In this document: piece after piece, positions 40,912 to 53,053 of the stretch | Numbering within the stretch: the first letter of the stretch is position 1 | Layout of the letters: every line of letters begins with the position of its first letter | Source of the DNA: Odontesthes bonariensis | Lineage: Eukaryota > Chordata > Actinopteri > Atheriniformes > Atherinopsidae | Direction: 5' to 3' | NCBI RefSeq assembly: GCF_027942865.1 | Contig: NC_134510.1 | Coordinates: 19,461,209-19,525,208, forward strand | DNA length: 64,000 bases | Position numbers and translations under genes: made by a program | The notes under the pieces: model-generated | Told to the model about the DNA's origin: nothing | What the model saw: the letters and a program-made list of their open reading frames with translations, nothing else | Database searches by the model: none

Positions 40912-42175
40912 GGCGGATCACGATATAGCCTTCCAAAAAATAAAAAATAAAGACAAAGACGTTTTGTCGTTTACGATTCTGACAAAATATGATCGGATAC
41001 AGCATCAAACAATATAATCCCCACGCTTCCTCCGTGCCGCAGCATCCTTCCGGTTATCTGCAGCCAGCAGTGAGATGCTGATGCTGACAAAAACCTCCGC
41101 GGCTGGCAGCGCCCACATTGTTATACTGATCTTGAACCCACAGAGCGATTCAAGAAAATATCCTTGTCGAACGTCATAAAAACACAAAATGAGGAATCAT
41201 CTTATTACTTAGTTTAAACACAATTATGTTTGTGCAAAACTTCTAAAAAGCTACCTGGACACAACGGTGGACGTTTATCACAGGAAAATAGAAACGACGT
41301 TCAGAAACAATTGTTTATCTTTAAGTTGGCGATTTGGTTACTGATACATAAAATAAAACGCTAAAGGTCTTTGTTTTTTAAGTTAACGTGACCAACCTTT
41401 TCACAAAGACAATATAATCATTATAAGTTAATGATTAACATTAGCTCCATGTGATGACCTCTCTGTTTTCAAATGATGGCCCTCTATTTTATGAATATAT
41501 TATCTCACGAGGCTTGCAGTCTTTGGTCTCTGGTCTGTGTTGCAAACTTGCCTTTGCAGTCCGAGTGATAAACCCAAGCAGAAACGATCTTCGGCAGTTG
41601 TCGGCGCGGTGCATTGTGGTCCGAAACAGTAGTTGCTCTTGCCTCTGTCCTCCTGTATGCTAGTTCCTCATAGGACTCCGAACTGGAGGGCTGTATTTAT
41701 GGTCTGAAACACAATCCCATGTGTTGGTTCAGGACAGTCGCTAGTTAGTAGTAGGTAACTGGTTGACGTTACTTGGTGTTTTCGTTTAATGTTACCTAGG
41801 ACCCTGATAATTATACGATGAGCAAAAAAAAATGTGCGTTATACAAGCAGCTGGGACAGTTAGCATAACAAACCGAAGTTCAGAGCACTGTTGAAAACAT
41901 TGGGATGAAGGTTATTAAAATAGGTAACATTAGTCGAGCAGAGACCACACTAGTTTACTTATAAACCAACATTTGCTGATACGCTGTTATTAGTATTCAC
42001 CCTCTAGTTGCTTATGAGTGTACTCAACCAAGCAAGTCTGGTACAACTAATGATAGAACTCAAGCATTTTACACGTATGGGGGCTGAATCTTTCCTTCAT
42101 CTCCTCCACCATCGCCTGATGCCACATTTCTCTTGACCTCTTGGCTGTGGTGAACACCAGCTCTCCTAAGGCAGG
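40912..42175. promoter_or_regulatory. shared upstream region of clptm1l-like (minus) and mrs2 (plus)
   Basis: The two start codons face away from each other across 1.26 kb. A GCGCGGTGCATTGTGGT stretch at 41604-41620 resembles the ZNF143-type promoter motif often found near housekeeping start sites, and no TATA box stands out. The 5' ends of both transcripts should lie here. Divergent, possibly bidirectional promoter by inference. Confidence 0.4.
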
Positions 42176-45100
42176 ATGGCAGTCTGTGTGAAGGCTGTGT
42201 GTTTTGGCGGTGTGGAGATTAAATTGCACAAGTTGCTGCTGGCTGGCTGTGTGAACTCCTCCAGAATGCCATTTGTTGGCAAGTTTTATCCAAAGCGCCT
42301 TTTCAGTTCTCTGCGTCCCTTTCCCTCAAGACCCGATGGGACTGAAACCTTCATCCTTTGTGGTGCGTCTTCAGTGGTGTACCCACTGAAGCATGCTGTG
42401 CCACATGGAAATAGTAAAGTGGGATTGTTCAGCAGGAGCTACAGTGATGTTTGCCCAAATTCACTCTGTAGTCAAGCCCCACGTGTGACTAGATGTCTTC
42501 CCAGAGGGTCTCAGTCTGTTGGGCGGAGAAAGGAAACCCTGCTGCAAGGAGGTACAGCCTGGCCCGGTAAGACCCAGAGAATATTAGGCTAGACTCTCAC
42601 ATCAGGTTGTTTTGCAAATACGGTCAATTTAGACAGGTATTTGTTAATAAAATTTAATATTTTCAGATTTTAAATTTGCAACGCTGTATATCTGTTTAAC
42701 TGGGTCCCAAGAGTTGAGGACAGAGTGATGAAGATTGTTTCTCTTGTTTCCCTGTGGTAAAAGCTCAGGTTTACAGTGATGCTTGAAAGTAGACCTATGT
42801 GAAACCTTTGGAATTTTGTCTTCAATATTTACACATGAATAAACTCTAAAATGTCACCAGATTTAAAAGCAAGTGGTGAAAGTAGATCAAGAGAACTCAG
42901 TTGGAAAAAAAACGAGTGTAAAATACTATATTTTGGTCAATTTAAATGGGTCACTCCCACATAAATGGGTCAGAGCAATGTGAAACCTTTAGGATCGAAC
43001 AAACTAAAACAAACTTTTTTTTCTGGATAACTTTAGTAGCAACTAACTCGCTTTCTCAGCATCATTAAAATGGCATCAGTACTGAAACATGAAGAGATGC
43101 GCAGCAGGTCAACGTAGCCAAATGGAAAACATGTATTAAAAATCCATTTTTCTCATCTGTGAATTGAACCTCATTTTTGAAGATTTTTTTTTAAATGGGA
43201 GGAAAACAGTGCTTTCAGGAGCCTTTTTCTTTTTTTTTTTTAAACAAGTACTTGTTAATGTTTTGGATTTTGCTTGTTTTGCCGCGTCTGGACATGGATG
43301 GTTTGTCTCCACCGATGCAACAATGAGTCCTGAATTATAACAGCAAACTCTGATTAAGAATGTTAGGACATCGTTCTGTATTTAAAGAGAAAGTGGGTCA
43401 TGCCACCGAACAAGGTATGAAAACAGGTTCACATACTTTTGACACTCATGGATTAGTAATACTGATTGAATTTTTTCCTCAATAAATCAAAGACGGAGTG
43501 GAATATTTTTTTCTGCCATATGCTTCATTGGGCTTAAAACTGCAAAGCCGTTATTAAAGAAGGGAAGTGTTGTGCACATGGCTGCGCTCAGCTTTAAATG
43601 TAAAACTCATTCTTTTCTTTCAACAGTGTCCTTTTTCCGCAGAAGAGTGACAGACAGCCCTATCTCCACTGTGTCTCCGACTTTTGTAGCGGTGAGATGA
43701 TAAATAGATTGATAAAGGTTGTTGAATTGAATTGTAGCTCCTGATATTGCTGCTGTTTTGTACACATGGTTAGCACTAAGATGCTATTTGAGAAACTGAT
43801 GCATATAGTTGTATTTCATAGCTTTTGGATATGAAGGAGATTTTGAACTTGTACATAATCAGCAGTAAAGTGTTGCTGGTTAAGACTGTTTGTGAAATGT
43901 CATTAATCGCTTTTGTTTTTTTTATTGACAGATGAAGTTTGATCAAGAGGGAAATGTGACCTCATTTGGTAAGTGTTGGAAAATTAATCTCTCCAGTCTG
44001 TTAGTAACTTCCTTGCGGTCTTTTACGTGATGACAAAAATCCTCCACCCGATCGCATGTTTGACACATCTGCGAAGTATACCTTTCAACTTTAACCGGGC
44101 AGCGCTTGACACAGAGTTTGTTGTCACTCGTTGGCGCTGCTGCTGGGACATGTTGTGTAACGAGTCCCTAAAGGCTTCAGTTGGCCCCACTTGCTCTGAT
44201 ATCTTTGCTGTCTTATTGCAAGAAAAAAAGGTGGAAATGTGGCAACCAACAATGTACAATTTGTATATATATTTTTAAATTGAACTTACTTATTGCTTCT
44301 TATATGGCATTTAACACATGAAAAGATTAAGGCTAAGGTCAGGATTAAGTTGTTATGCATTGAGACGAGATGTGAAATGACTCGAACCATGGGAGATGAC
44401 TTGTTGGGTCATTTATAAATCCTTTCATTATACCGGGCTATGTAAAGGAAGCAGCTGATATAGTGTGGTGCCCATATTATCTACTCTGCCTTGGCATTTC
44501 TAATTTCTTTCTCTCTTACAGAAAAGAAGAAGACAGAACTTTGCCAGGAGCTCGGCCTCCAGGCCAGAGACCTTCGTTTCCAGCACAGCACCAGCCTCGC
44601 TACCAGAAACAACTGCATCATCTTACGAATGGCGGTATGTTCTCCTTCTTCTCATTTCAGACATTCCAAGGCAAATCAAGATCATCCGCAATCTGGTTCC
44701 TGATTACGAAACATAGTTGTCATTGTAATCCAAACCATTTATAAAGCTTGCAAACTGTGAAATCCACGGTCAGCAATATACTAAAAACACTCACATCTTT
44801 GTCTGCTAGTGCAACATTTTGTACAGTTTTATTTAAAATACAGGCAAGAGTGTGAATATCCCTGTGCAGTAAAAAAAAATAAAATAAAGAAAACTGTAGC
44901 TAAAAGTTCAAAGAATGCACAAAACACAGCACCAAGTACAGGGAGCGAGCTCATTAGCATTTTTTAACCCGAGACACAGTCGATTGTCCTCTCGGGGGCA
45001 GTCCGGAGAGGGTGTATAAGAAGCAAGAGTCGTGCGTCCTCATTTTGCAGAGAACCTCATTTTCTCCTGGAATATCGTCTCCTGTGTCCACCATCGTCAC

Positions 45101-48100
45101 TGTGAGGTAGCCACACTCTCTGTCACAGCTGATAACACATGAGAGAGCAAAGTAAGGTCAAAGATTAAAAGCCCTGTTTCAGATGAGTAACAGATACCTA
45201 AGTGAAGGGAAGAACAAATTTGCACTTAGAAAATCCTTCCACCGAGAGTAATAACTGACGTTAAAGCCAACAATCACGCAGAAGGCATGATGTAAACTAA
45301 GATGTAACATATTCATGTGTTTTTCTCTAAATTTGTTCAGAAACTGGTCAATCGACAAAGTTTTTATTATCTTACTGTGATATACGTCGCTCTCTTTCTT
45401 GGGGATGTAACGCTGTATGCAAAATATTTGAAACCTATATACCTATATTTTGCATTCTTAGAATACCACAAACACGTTGAGTGGTAAATGATTATCTGAT
45501 CTCACATGTTGGTCTTTGCTCCTGTCCCAAACGCCCGGCACTCCACACATGCAGCATGCTGCTCACATCTGTTGTGACAGCTGGGGCATTCCTCACACGT
45601 CGGGCCTCTGTACGGTGGCTCACATCGACACCTTCCGCACTGACACAATCCTCTTCCGTTACACAACGGCCCGTTCGTTGTCTCGCAGGAAGCGGTTTCT
45701 ACGGAGCAGGAGCAGTCATCGCCGACCCATTCGGAGTCACAAATGCACTGTCCACACTCACACCTCCCATTACCTCCACACATTCTGTTAAATAGAAATT
45801 GTTGCATTTTAAGCACCAATCTTTTTCGTATTTTAGTAGAATAAAAATGGGAAAGAGTATTGCATCCTTACTAATCATCTCCTTCAGCATCATACCTGTC
45901 GTTATGGCGCGGACAGTTAAAATTGCTGCACTCGCAGTATCTCCCAGAGTACATTTCGTTTGGATCTTCACGCTTCGCGCACACACAGAAGCCCTCTTCG
46001 CACACCCCCTTGCCGCTGCAAACTGGGGCATTTGGGCCTGAGCGGCAAGCACTATCATCTTCAGACCACAAGTTGTCACTGTCGCTCTGGTAATGTTTTC
46101 CAAAATGAGAGTCATAGCACTTGCACTGGCCGCACTCAAGAGCCCCATGGCCACTGCAGGCAGGGCTGTTTTCCTCACGGTTCCCATTGCAATCACACTG
46201 ACCTGTGGGAGGAAGAATTATTTAGTCACTCCAACACAAGCCGTTTGTCACACTGAAAACGCATGCTTCGTTGTTCCTTCTAGTGATAGATTGTTTTTTT
46301 TTTTTACCAGGAGTGCATTTATTTAAGATATTATCTTAACGGGACTGATTTTATTTCACTGTCCAATATTGGGATTCTCAGCCCTCAGATTGCAGTGCGT
46401 TTCTGTGTGCTTACACAGCAAAGTAATCTTTAACTTCACGCTCAGTGAAAAGCCTCTGGGTGCAATAAGGATGGACCATGGCCCGATCAAGTTCTGGTTG
46501 GAACTGTCACTCTTACTGGGACACTGGGCAGCTTCCACGTTAACCTAAAGGGGAAAAGGGAGCTGTTGTTATCATTATTGATAATGTTATTTGTATTTTG
46601 TAAGAGCACAAATGAAAAGCACCACATTCTCTTCATGAGAAGTTGACTCTAATATCCTCTACACTATTATCTTCCATTATTGCTCCGACCTGTATGTGCT
46701 GGGGGTTTCGTTTTGTCACTCTACTGAAGGTGATGTTGACTCCAGCTGGCACATTGCTGGAGTCCATAGTCGGATCTGTTACAGGCTGGTCTGTTGGCAT
46801 GGAGATGGTGAGAGGGAAAGACTGGCTCACTCCTGGCCTAAGATGGAGGGAGACCTCCTGGGGCTGGAGGAACAGAGTTTTGCTCTACTGTTTGATCTAC
46901 TGGGTCTGTGCTGCAGATGTTCAGGAGTCACACACAATGAAATCACTATCTTAAAAGTCACGTCAATCTTCTGCATCAGTGTCTTGTGTTTTTATTTGTT
47001 GCATGTCCGTGCTGCACTTGCTGTTAGTTATTTACACTGAGATTTGATAGATTTACGCAGTTGGGTTCGATATTTCAAGATATGTTCACAGGTTTTCAGA
47101 TCGTCTCCACTTCTTTGTGATAATAACATGGACAAGACAAAAGCTGCCTGATATTCTATTTGATTTATTTTTATTTTATTTGGGAAGATAAAAATGTATA
47201 GATACAGTTTTCCTCTTAAAGACTTATAGGAATTTTAAAGATAACTGATTCAGTGGATATATGGGCACTGAGCCATCAGCTTCACACATGCTCGTGAACA
47301 TTTTCTCTAATGACGTGTTCGTCGTGGCTCTTTAAACCAGGAGGCTTACCTGCTGTTCCTGACAACGTGCATGCTGCTTTGAGGGTTATAAATATGTCTT
47401 TCACCGCAGCCTTCTATCTGCAGCCCTTTCACGTTGCGACAGCGAATGTAAGCTTGAGGGTCGACGCACCAAGCGCACTCTGAGCCCGACTGGATGCACG
47501 CATCACAGCTCGACGCAGATATGAGACACTTTTTTTCTTGGCCTGGCTGAGACCCAGCACAAGCAGCAGCAGGCAGAAAAAGGGCAGCTTCAAAGCCATC
47601 CTGTTGTCAGAATAAAACATTAAGATAATGCTCATTACGTTGCAAATAAAGGTTATTAGTCCAACAAAGATGGAAGCTACCATAAAATACCATGAACAGA
47701 ACAAATAAGCAAACAAAGTTGAGCAGGACTGTGGCTAAATAAATTAAAACACAAATACAGAGCAACAAGAGAACATTACCTGAAGTCTTGACGGCTTTCG
47801 ATGCTTTTATCTGTGTTGTAAGATTTACTTCATCACAGTGTGACCCACTGACATGCTGCAGCTATATATTGGCCATGCCTAATGCTGCTGGAGGGGAAAA
47901 ATCTGATCCTGATTGTTGTGCCGGTTTTGTATTTCTAATTCTTGCTTTGGAGAAATGAACACAGAAGTGTATTTGTAGGTTATCGGCAGGATTTCATTGA
48001 TCAGGTATCCCCTCTGCAAATATTTACAGATCAAAGTCAACTGTGGAGATGGCAGGCTTTGAAAGATACGTATGGATATGTAACGCTCACTTTGCACAGT

Positions 48101-50623
48101 CAAACACATTCGCACTCATTTGAAATGTCATGCAGACGATCACAACATTTAACGTAAGACTTTAAATCTAGAAGTCTTGAGTGAAATTTGGAATGGTGTT
48201 CTCAGAGTACAGTAGTTGCAGCTCGTATAGGTCAGAGGGCGTCTTTCTGATTTCCTTAAGCAGCTAACCTTTCCCTTTGTCCCCTTGTTTCCTTCTCAGT
48301 CTTTGAAAGCCATTCTGACCCCACAGTCCCTTTTGGTGTTGGATTTTCGTGGTCTGGGACTGGAGCGCTGGTTGGTACTGGAGCTTGCCCCTCAGCTAGC
48401 GTCACAGACGCACTCTCTGCCGTTTGAGTTCAGAGCTCTGGAGGCCATCCTGCAGCACAAGGTGAGAGAGCACGCTTGTGTATTTAAGCCTACTCTATCT
48501 CGTATTTAGAACATGCCTGAAATGCTGTTTCAGGTTAAGGTGGGATGTGTTTGTCCTCATGTATCTGTGTTAATAGGTAAACACCTTACAAATCCGGCTG
48601 AATGACGTCGAACCAGTAATATTGGACACACTGGAGTCCCTCGTGGATCCTAAAATCCTTTCAGCTGATAGAAGTAAACTGCATATTCTGCTGCAGAACA
48701 GCAAAAGGTAAAGTACGCAAACATATGTAGCAGTGTTAGATTTAAACCTTTATGTATTCACGTTTTTTTCGGTCTCTTTCTCTTGTTTTTGACAGCTTAT
48801 CAGAGTTGGAAACGGACATCAAAGTTTTTAAGGACTCCTTGCTGAAGATCCTGGATGAGGATGAGATCATTGAAGAGCTCTGTCTCACAAAGTGGACAGA
48901 CCCGAGAGTTTTGTATGTTACCTTTGCACTCTTATTCCCGTACACGAGCGCTAAAGTGGTCTCTTAAAAACATCTGTGAAGTCAGTCAGTCAGTGGTTGC
49001 ATCATAAGATAAAGAGAGACAAGACTTTGATAAACCCCACAAGGTCAAAGTCTTGCTTCCCCATTTGAAGGGTATTTTCCCTCCAGATAATGTTTTTTGT
49101 TCATCATCCTCATTTGTTGAGGTCAGGGTCTAAAAAATTAGGTCAGGTCTAAAAACAAAAGAGTTCAACTTGCATAAAACAGTGGTGTGGAATGGCCATT
49201 GTCTATTATGTGTGTGGGGTGGGGAGTGTTTTTTTTATGAGAGTTTTCAAACAGATTGATGAAAGAAGCTGTTGACTAACATTGTGGATCGAGAGGTTGC
49301 AGAGTCCCCTGCTCGATGGTAGAGAGTCAAACGGTACGTGAGGGGTGAGAAGTGTCCTTCACAATGGCAGAAGCTCTGCATACACAGCATGCTTGGAAGC
49401 TGTCATGTATGGAGGGGAGGGATGAGCATGTCAGCCGCCCTCACAAAGAATGTTGTGCAGTTCCCGAACCACACAGTGATGTAGCAGAAGGCAACATGTC
49501 ATCAGGCATAGTTCCATCAATGGCTCATACCCATGTCATGTCCCCACACATCATTTTTTCTTTTTGCTTAAAAAAGTTCAAATGCTGCGCAGACCTTGAT
49601 GTGCGAGTCGTCTAGAAATTGTTTAGTTTTGATTAATTTGATACAACTGGATTAAATCGGACTGTATCTTTCATTTTGCTGTCAGTTTTAACCATATTTG
49701 TATGTTTCTGCCCTTTCAGTGAGGAGAGCAGTTTGGGAATTGACCACGCTGAGGAGATGGAACTTTTACTGGAGAATTACTACATGCAGGTAGTGCTGCT
49801 TTTTAACCAAAATAATGAAAATTGTTAAGTATGAAAAGCTATGACGCATATCGGCTGCTGTAGATGTGATGGGTGAGCTCTTAAGTGTTCACGCTGCACA
49901 CAGGCTGAGGAGTTGGGGAACAAGGCCAGAGAACTGAAAGGACTGATAGACGACTCTGAGAGTGTCATCTTTATCAATCTGGACAGGTACAGATTGTGTG
50001 CAGCTTTTTTTTTTTTTTCTTTCTTTGATATTTTGGAAAAAGATTCAGAGAAAACATCTTAAGTCGTCTTGAAATAATTGAAATAATAATGGCCGTGTGT
50101 TTCATTCTAGCCACCGTAACGTGATGATGCGTCTGAACCTGCAGCTTACCATGGGTTCCTTCTCCCTTACGCTGTTCGGTCTTATCGGAGTGGCCTTTGG
50201 AATGAATTTGACGACAGCTTTTGAAGATGTAAGACATTTCGTACCACAGCTGGAGTCTGATCATTTCATTTTCTCATGTCTGCACACACACATCTAAGCT
50301 TACGTTGGCCTGTCTGTGTTTGTTACAGGACCCTCGTGCTTTCTGGCTGGTGACAGGCTTCATGTTCTTGGGCAGCGGGCTGATATGGAGACGACTCTTG
50401 TCATTTTTGGGACGACATCTAGAGCCCTCAGTTCCCCCGCTGGTAACCGAAACACATGTGTCCATACTGAGTCCAGTCCATACTCTGAATTACTCTGATA
50501 GTTTTATATGAGAATGCCAGAGCAGTTCTTTTTGAAGATGATTTCTTCTGCTTGCCCATACAGATCCCTCCAGTTTGGAAGAGAAACCTGAAACCGTCAG
50601 ACATCAAACCCGGAGTCAGATGA
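42176..50623 (+). CDS. mrs2: mitochondrial magnesium channel MRS2
   Basis: CorA-type pentameric Mg2+ channel of the inner mitochondrial membrane. Twelve exons: 42176-42566, 43627-43691, 43932-43968, 44522-44634, 48300-48461, 48577-48707, 48796-48912, 49720-49789, 49904-49986, 50111-50228, 50329-50442, 50564-50623, giving 486 residues (human 443). Exon 1 is a basic, Ser/Arg-rich mitochondrial leader; the ATG at 42176 is the first in frame, and Met31 (MPFVGKFYPKRLFSS) is an alternative. The matrix part matches the family throughout: FDQEGNVTSFEKKKTEL, LGLQARDLRFQH, LPFEFRALEAIL, RSKLHILLQN, LSELETDIKVFK, GIDHAEEMELLLENYY and INLDSHRNVMMRLNLQLT. TM1 (about 405-423) ends in the selectivity motif G-M-N at 420-422, and TM2 is about 434-449. 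Intron 4 (44635-48299) contains an integrin-like gene on the other strand. Confidence 0.96.
42567..43626 (+). other. mrs2 intron 1, no feature recognised
   Basis: AT-rich intron of about 1 kb; short T tracts near 43190 and 43230; no further exon or repeat family seen. The 553-bp intron at 43969-44521 is equally plain. Confidence 0.5.
44828..44833 (-). terminator. poly-A signal of the nested integrin-like gene
   Basis: TTTATT on the plus strand (AATAAA in the sense of the nested gene) about 120 bases after its stop codon. Confidence 0.5.
44954..47600 (-). pseudogene. integrin-beta-like gene lacking beta-I domain, TM and tail; two frameshifts
   Basis: Six coding exons on the minus strand inside mrs2 intron 4: 47600-47350, 46910-46690, 46544-46415, 46202-45896, 45784-45506, 45119-44954. 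Exon 2 (after a UTR exon ending 47780) starts MALKLPFFCLLLLVLGLSQA, a clear signal peptide, then a seven-cysteine PSI domain (CDACIQSGSECAWCVD). Exon 3 has LQPQEVSLHLRPGVSQSF (hybrid domain, N half) and runs directly to VPAGVNITFSRV (hybrid, C half). Exon 4 ends the hybrid (VNVEAAQCP). Exons 5-6 are integrin EGF repeats, including YSGRYCECSNFNCPRHN and CGGNGRCECGQC. Exon 7 covers part of the beta-tail and stops at VKKC, before any membrane segment. Introns are too short to hide the roughly 240-residue beta-I domain. One base is missing in a T7 run (47530-47536) between signal peptide and PSI, and one extra base lies near 46873 in exon 3, so the frame is broken as written. EGF exons are intact, which fits recent loss, a null allele or assembly error. 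Confidence 0.75.
47780..47878 (-). promoter_or_regulatory. promoter and 5' UTR exon of the nested integrin-like gene
   Basis: Reading the minus strand, GGCCAATATATAGC (47883-47870) holds a TATATA box and a CCAAT-like core. About 90 bases on, CTTCAG|GTAATG gives a donor at 47780. The short exon between has only ATGs followed at once by stops, so it is untranslated, and the coding start lies in the next exon (47599). A recognisable promoter fits a gene that was active until recently. Confidence 0.5.
49005..49495. repeat. degraded teleost dispersed repeat (same class as 5424-5960)
   Basis: In the mrs2 intron 48913-49719. It begins near ACAAGACTTTGATAAACCCC and includes GAGAAGTGTCCTTCACAATG, CAGCATGCTTGGAAGCTGTC, GGAGGGGAGGGATGAGCATG and CCGAACCACACAGTGATGTA. 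These resemble successive parts of a widespread LINE-tail-like repeat of fish genomes. It is interrupted and mutated. The family is not named with certainty. Confidence 0.5.
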
Positions 50624-52730
50624 AGTCCCACCTCCACTCTGTGAAGTGCCACCACCCCAGCCCTCTTGAACTATTTATGAGGGCTAACACACCTCTGTGT
50701 GTCGCTCTCCAACACCCACAGCAGAGTTCGCTTCTGGAGACTCGACTGTATTATGTTTTCGCCTGTGTCCCCATCACCGTCTTTTTGAGATCCTCGATCT
50801 CATATCCATAAGGACAAAGGAGTGGGCAGAGTGTTGCTGTGTCATTGCTGGTTTCAGAGCTGTGTGGGTGGGTGACAGTGCTTAAGCTAAAACAGATGAT
50901 CGTGTTACTCCGTAGTTGGACTGTCTGTTTCACAAATATACGTGTTTCAAGGGCAGAAGTCTGTTATTTAATTTATTGTAAAACATTTAAATGCGTGTTT
51001 AATGTTCAGTGTTTCCTTTGTGCTCAGCATGTACGTAGGGAAACCTTTGTTAAAAACAGAGACTCCACTTCACAACATACTGCTCTTGAAAACAAGTATG
51101 TATCAGGTGATAATCTGGTATGTGGTGTTGCGGTGTCATCTTGTCATTAATAGCAGTAATGCAATGGTGACAATACAGTTATATTTACATTAAATACTCT
51201 CCATACGTGAGAAACTTGCAGTATGATTTTTTAGCTGTTTTATGACTCTGTCCTGTTGTTAGTATTCTGAATGTTTAAGTTAGAACCTCAGTGGAAACAT
51301 GAACGTCTGCTAATAAAGGGAGTCCTTATCACTTTGGACTATTTTAACTTGAAACAAACTTAAGGGAATTTGAGCTGTTGAGTGAAATTTACTAAAAGGT
51401 TTGCCTGCACACTGTTGGAGAGTCATCTAATACTGTTGGTTTGATTTGGAACCATGGGTAAGGAGATATAAATTACTGTTACATCAGGTCCTTAATGTGA
51501 GTAAGATTTTATTAAATGTTTGTAACATTAGTTTATTACATACTTTACTTGAGTTGGTCAAAGCCAGAAGACAAATGAAACATCAAGGTATTTTTGACTG
51601 TCCTGAACATCTGCTTTGTTCCCTTCTGGTAGTTCAACCTCATCTTCTTGTTGGGATCATTTTGTCTCTTTTAAACCATTTTGCCACATTTATCTGGATG
51701 ACATTCTGATGTACTTGCTGTATATCCCAGCTAAGTGTATCAATGAGTCAATGCCTCACTCAGTTCCTGGCATACAGCTTGATGTTTTCGACGTTGAGGA
51801 GGTGAATGGTCCACTTTGAAACCGGTTTCCGTTGCCACTCTTTGTGGTGATGTGGCTGAGGCGCTTGAGGAGTTGAGAAACTACCCAGCCTGACCGAAAA
51901 GTTTGTTGAAACCATTTGAAAGTAGTTGTTTTAATGTCCAACGCTCCAAGTGAGAGACTTGGGTGACGTGATCCACCGTGACGAAATGCAACACTGATTT
52001 TTAAAAGCACTAAAATATGAATACCACTGCAGTTTATAAAGGCTCATTAAAAACTAGGAAGCAGTGGTATTTTGCTGTGTTGTGCTTTAATGCCACACTG
52101 AAATGATTTCAGTTGCTGAAAACAGATCAGCTGACTGTTATTTGAAGTTAACTTATGGATGTGGATGATTTTACAATAAAAAAGAAAGATCTTTAAGTGA
52201 AAAGTGCAATTATACAAGTTTCTCTTGGTCAAACTGAATAAAAAAAATTGGGTACGTACAGTTTTGCTGGTAATATAACGTGCTTTGTATTTGAAGTTGA
52301 TGAGGTTTATTTGGCTGTTGTAACGGTCATTCTTCACAAGAGGGAGTCCCATCTACAGCTAATAACTAGTGTCTCCCATAAACTGCATATATCTTTTATC
52401 TACAGTCTGTTGGTCCCTTATCTTAAGTACAATACAGCACATTATAATAAAATCAGCTTTGAATAAAAACGCTTATCAACAATTTAAGCATTTCTAATTG
52501 AAGGAATACAATGTCCACTTCGTAGTCCTTAGTATTTATTCATAATATATTTTCGTGCAACCAGTCCAACACTTCTTATTTTCATTGATACGTGAAGGCG
52601 GTTAAATATCTCCTTAAATATCTATGTTTATCTGGTACAAGAGTGGCCTTTGGGTGTTCGTCTATTAAATCATTTCCCTGGTACCTTTCACAAAATCAGT
52701 GTGCGTCTGTGTATGCGCGCGCGCGGAATA
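50624..52730 (+). other. mrs2 3' UTR and mrs2-sdc2 intergenic region
   Basis: AATAAA at 51312-51317 is a good candidate for the mrs2 poly-A site; further AATAAA copies lie at 52446-52466. After that I see AT-rich spacer and no supported gene. A (GC)n run at 52713-52723 marks the beginning of the sdc2 promoter area. Confidence 0.5.
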
Positions 52731-52750
52731 AACGCCCCCTTCTTTCGTGC

Positions 52751-52758
52751 TGACGTCA
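52751..52758 (+). promoter_or_regulatory. CRE palindrome in the sdc2 promoter region
   Basis: TGACGTCA, the full cAMP-response element, 296 bases before the sdc2 start codon and next to a CG-rich stretch (52713-52724). The transcription start probably lies shortly downstream. Site identity is clear; function is inference. Confidence 0.5.
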
Positions 52759-53053
52759 TTGCGGAGCCACGCTGCATAGCCAGTCTAAATACTCCACAGT
52801 CCAACTTCTCGTCACAACGAGTCCAGGAGCTGTGCCTGAAACTACCGATATTGAGCGAAGTACTCGAGATTACCACCGGAAGCGTGACCAGTAATTAGTC
52901 GAACTTTTTTCTCTCTTTATTTCTTTTCAGACTTTGTTTATTCAAGTGAACGCCATTATTATATATACATATTCTTATATTTTTTTTAAACGTCGCTTTC
53001 CCTTTTTTTTTTTCCTACCGTTGTTCTTGTTTTTTTTTCCTCTGGTCGTGAGG

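Noticed and set aside
45699..46196. 165-codon minus-strand frame over the integrin-like EGF exon
   Set aside because: It is out of frame with the cysteine-rich EGF reading and runs across the exon's splice donor; a shadow of the real exons.
45481..46326. Several plus-strand frames opposite the integrin-like exons
   Set aside because: Antisense shadows of cysteine-coding sequence; no independent support.
46911..47349. Search for a hidden beta-I domain exon between the PSI and hybrid exons of the integrin-like gene
   Set aside because: Only 439 bases are available, with no DxSxS-type metal site or long frame on the minus strand; the domain is absent.
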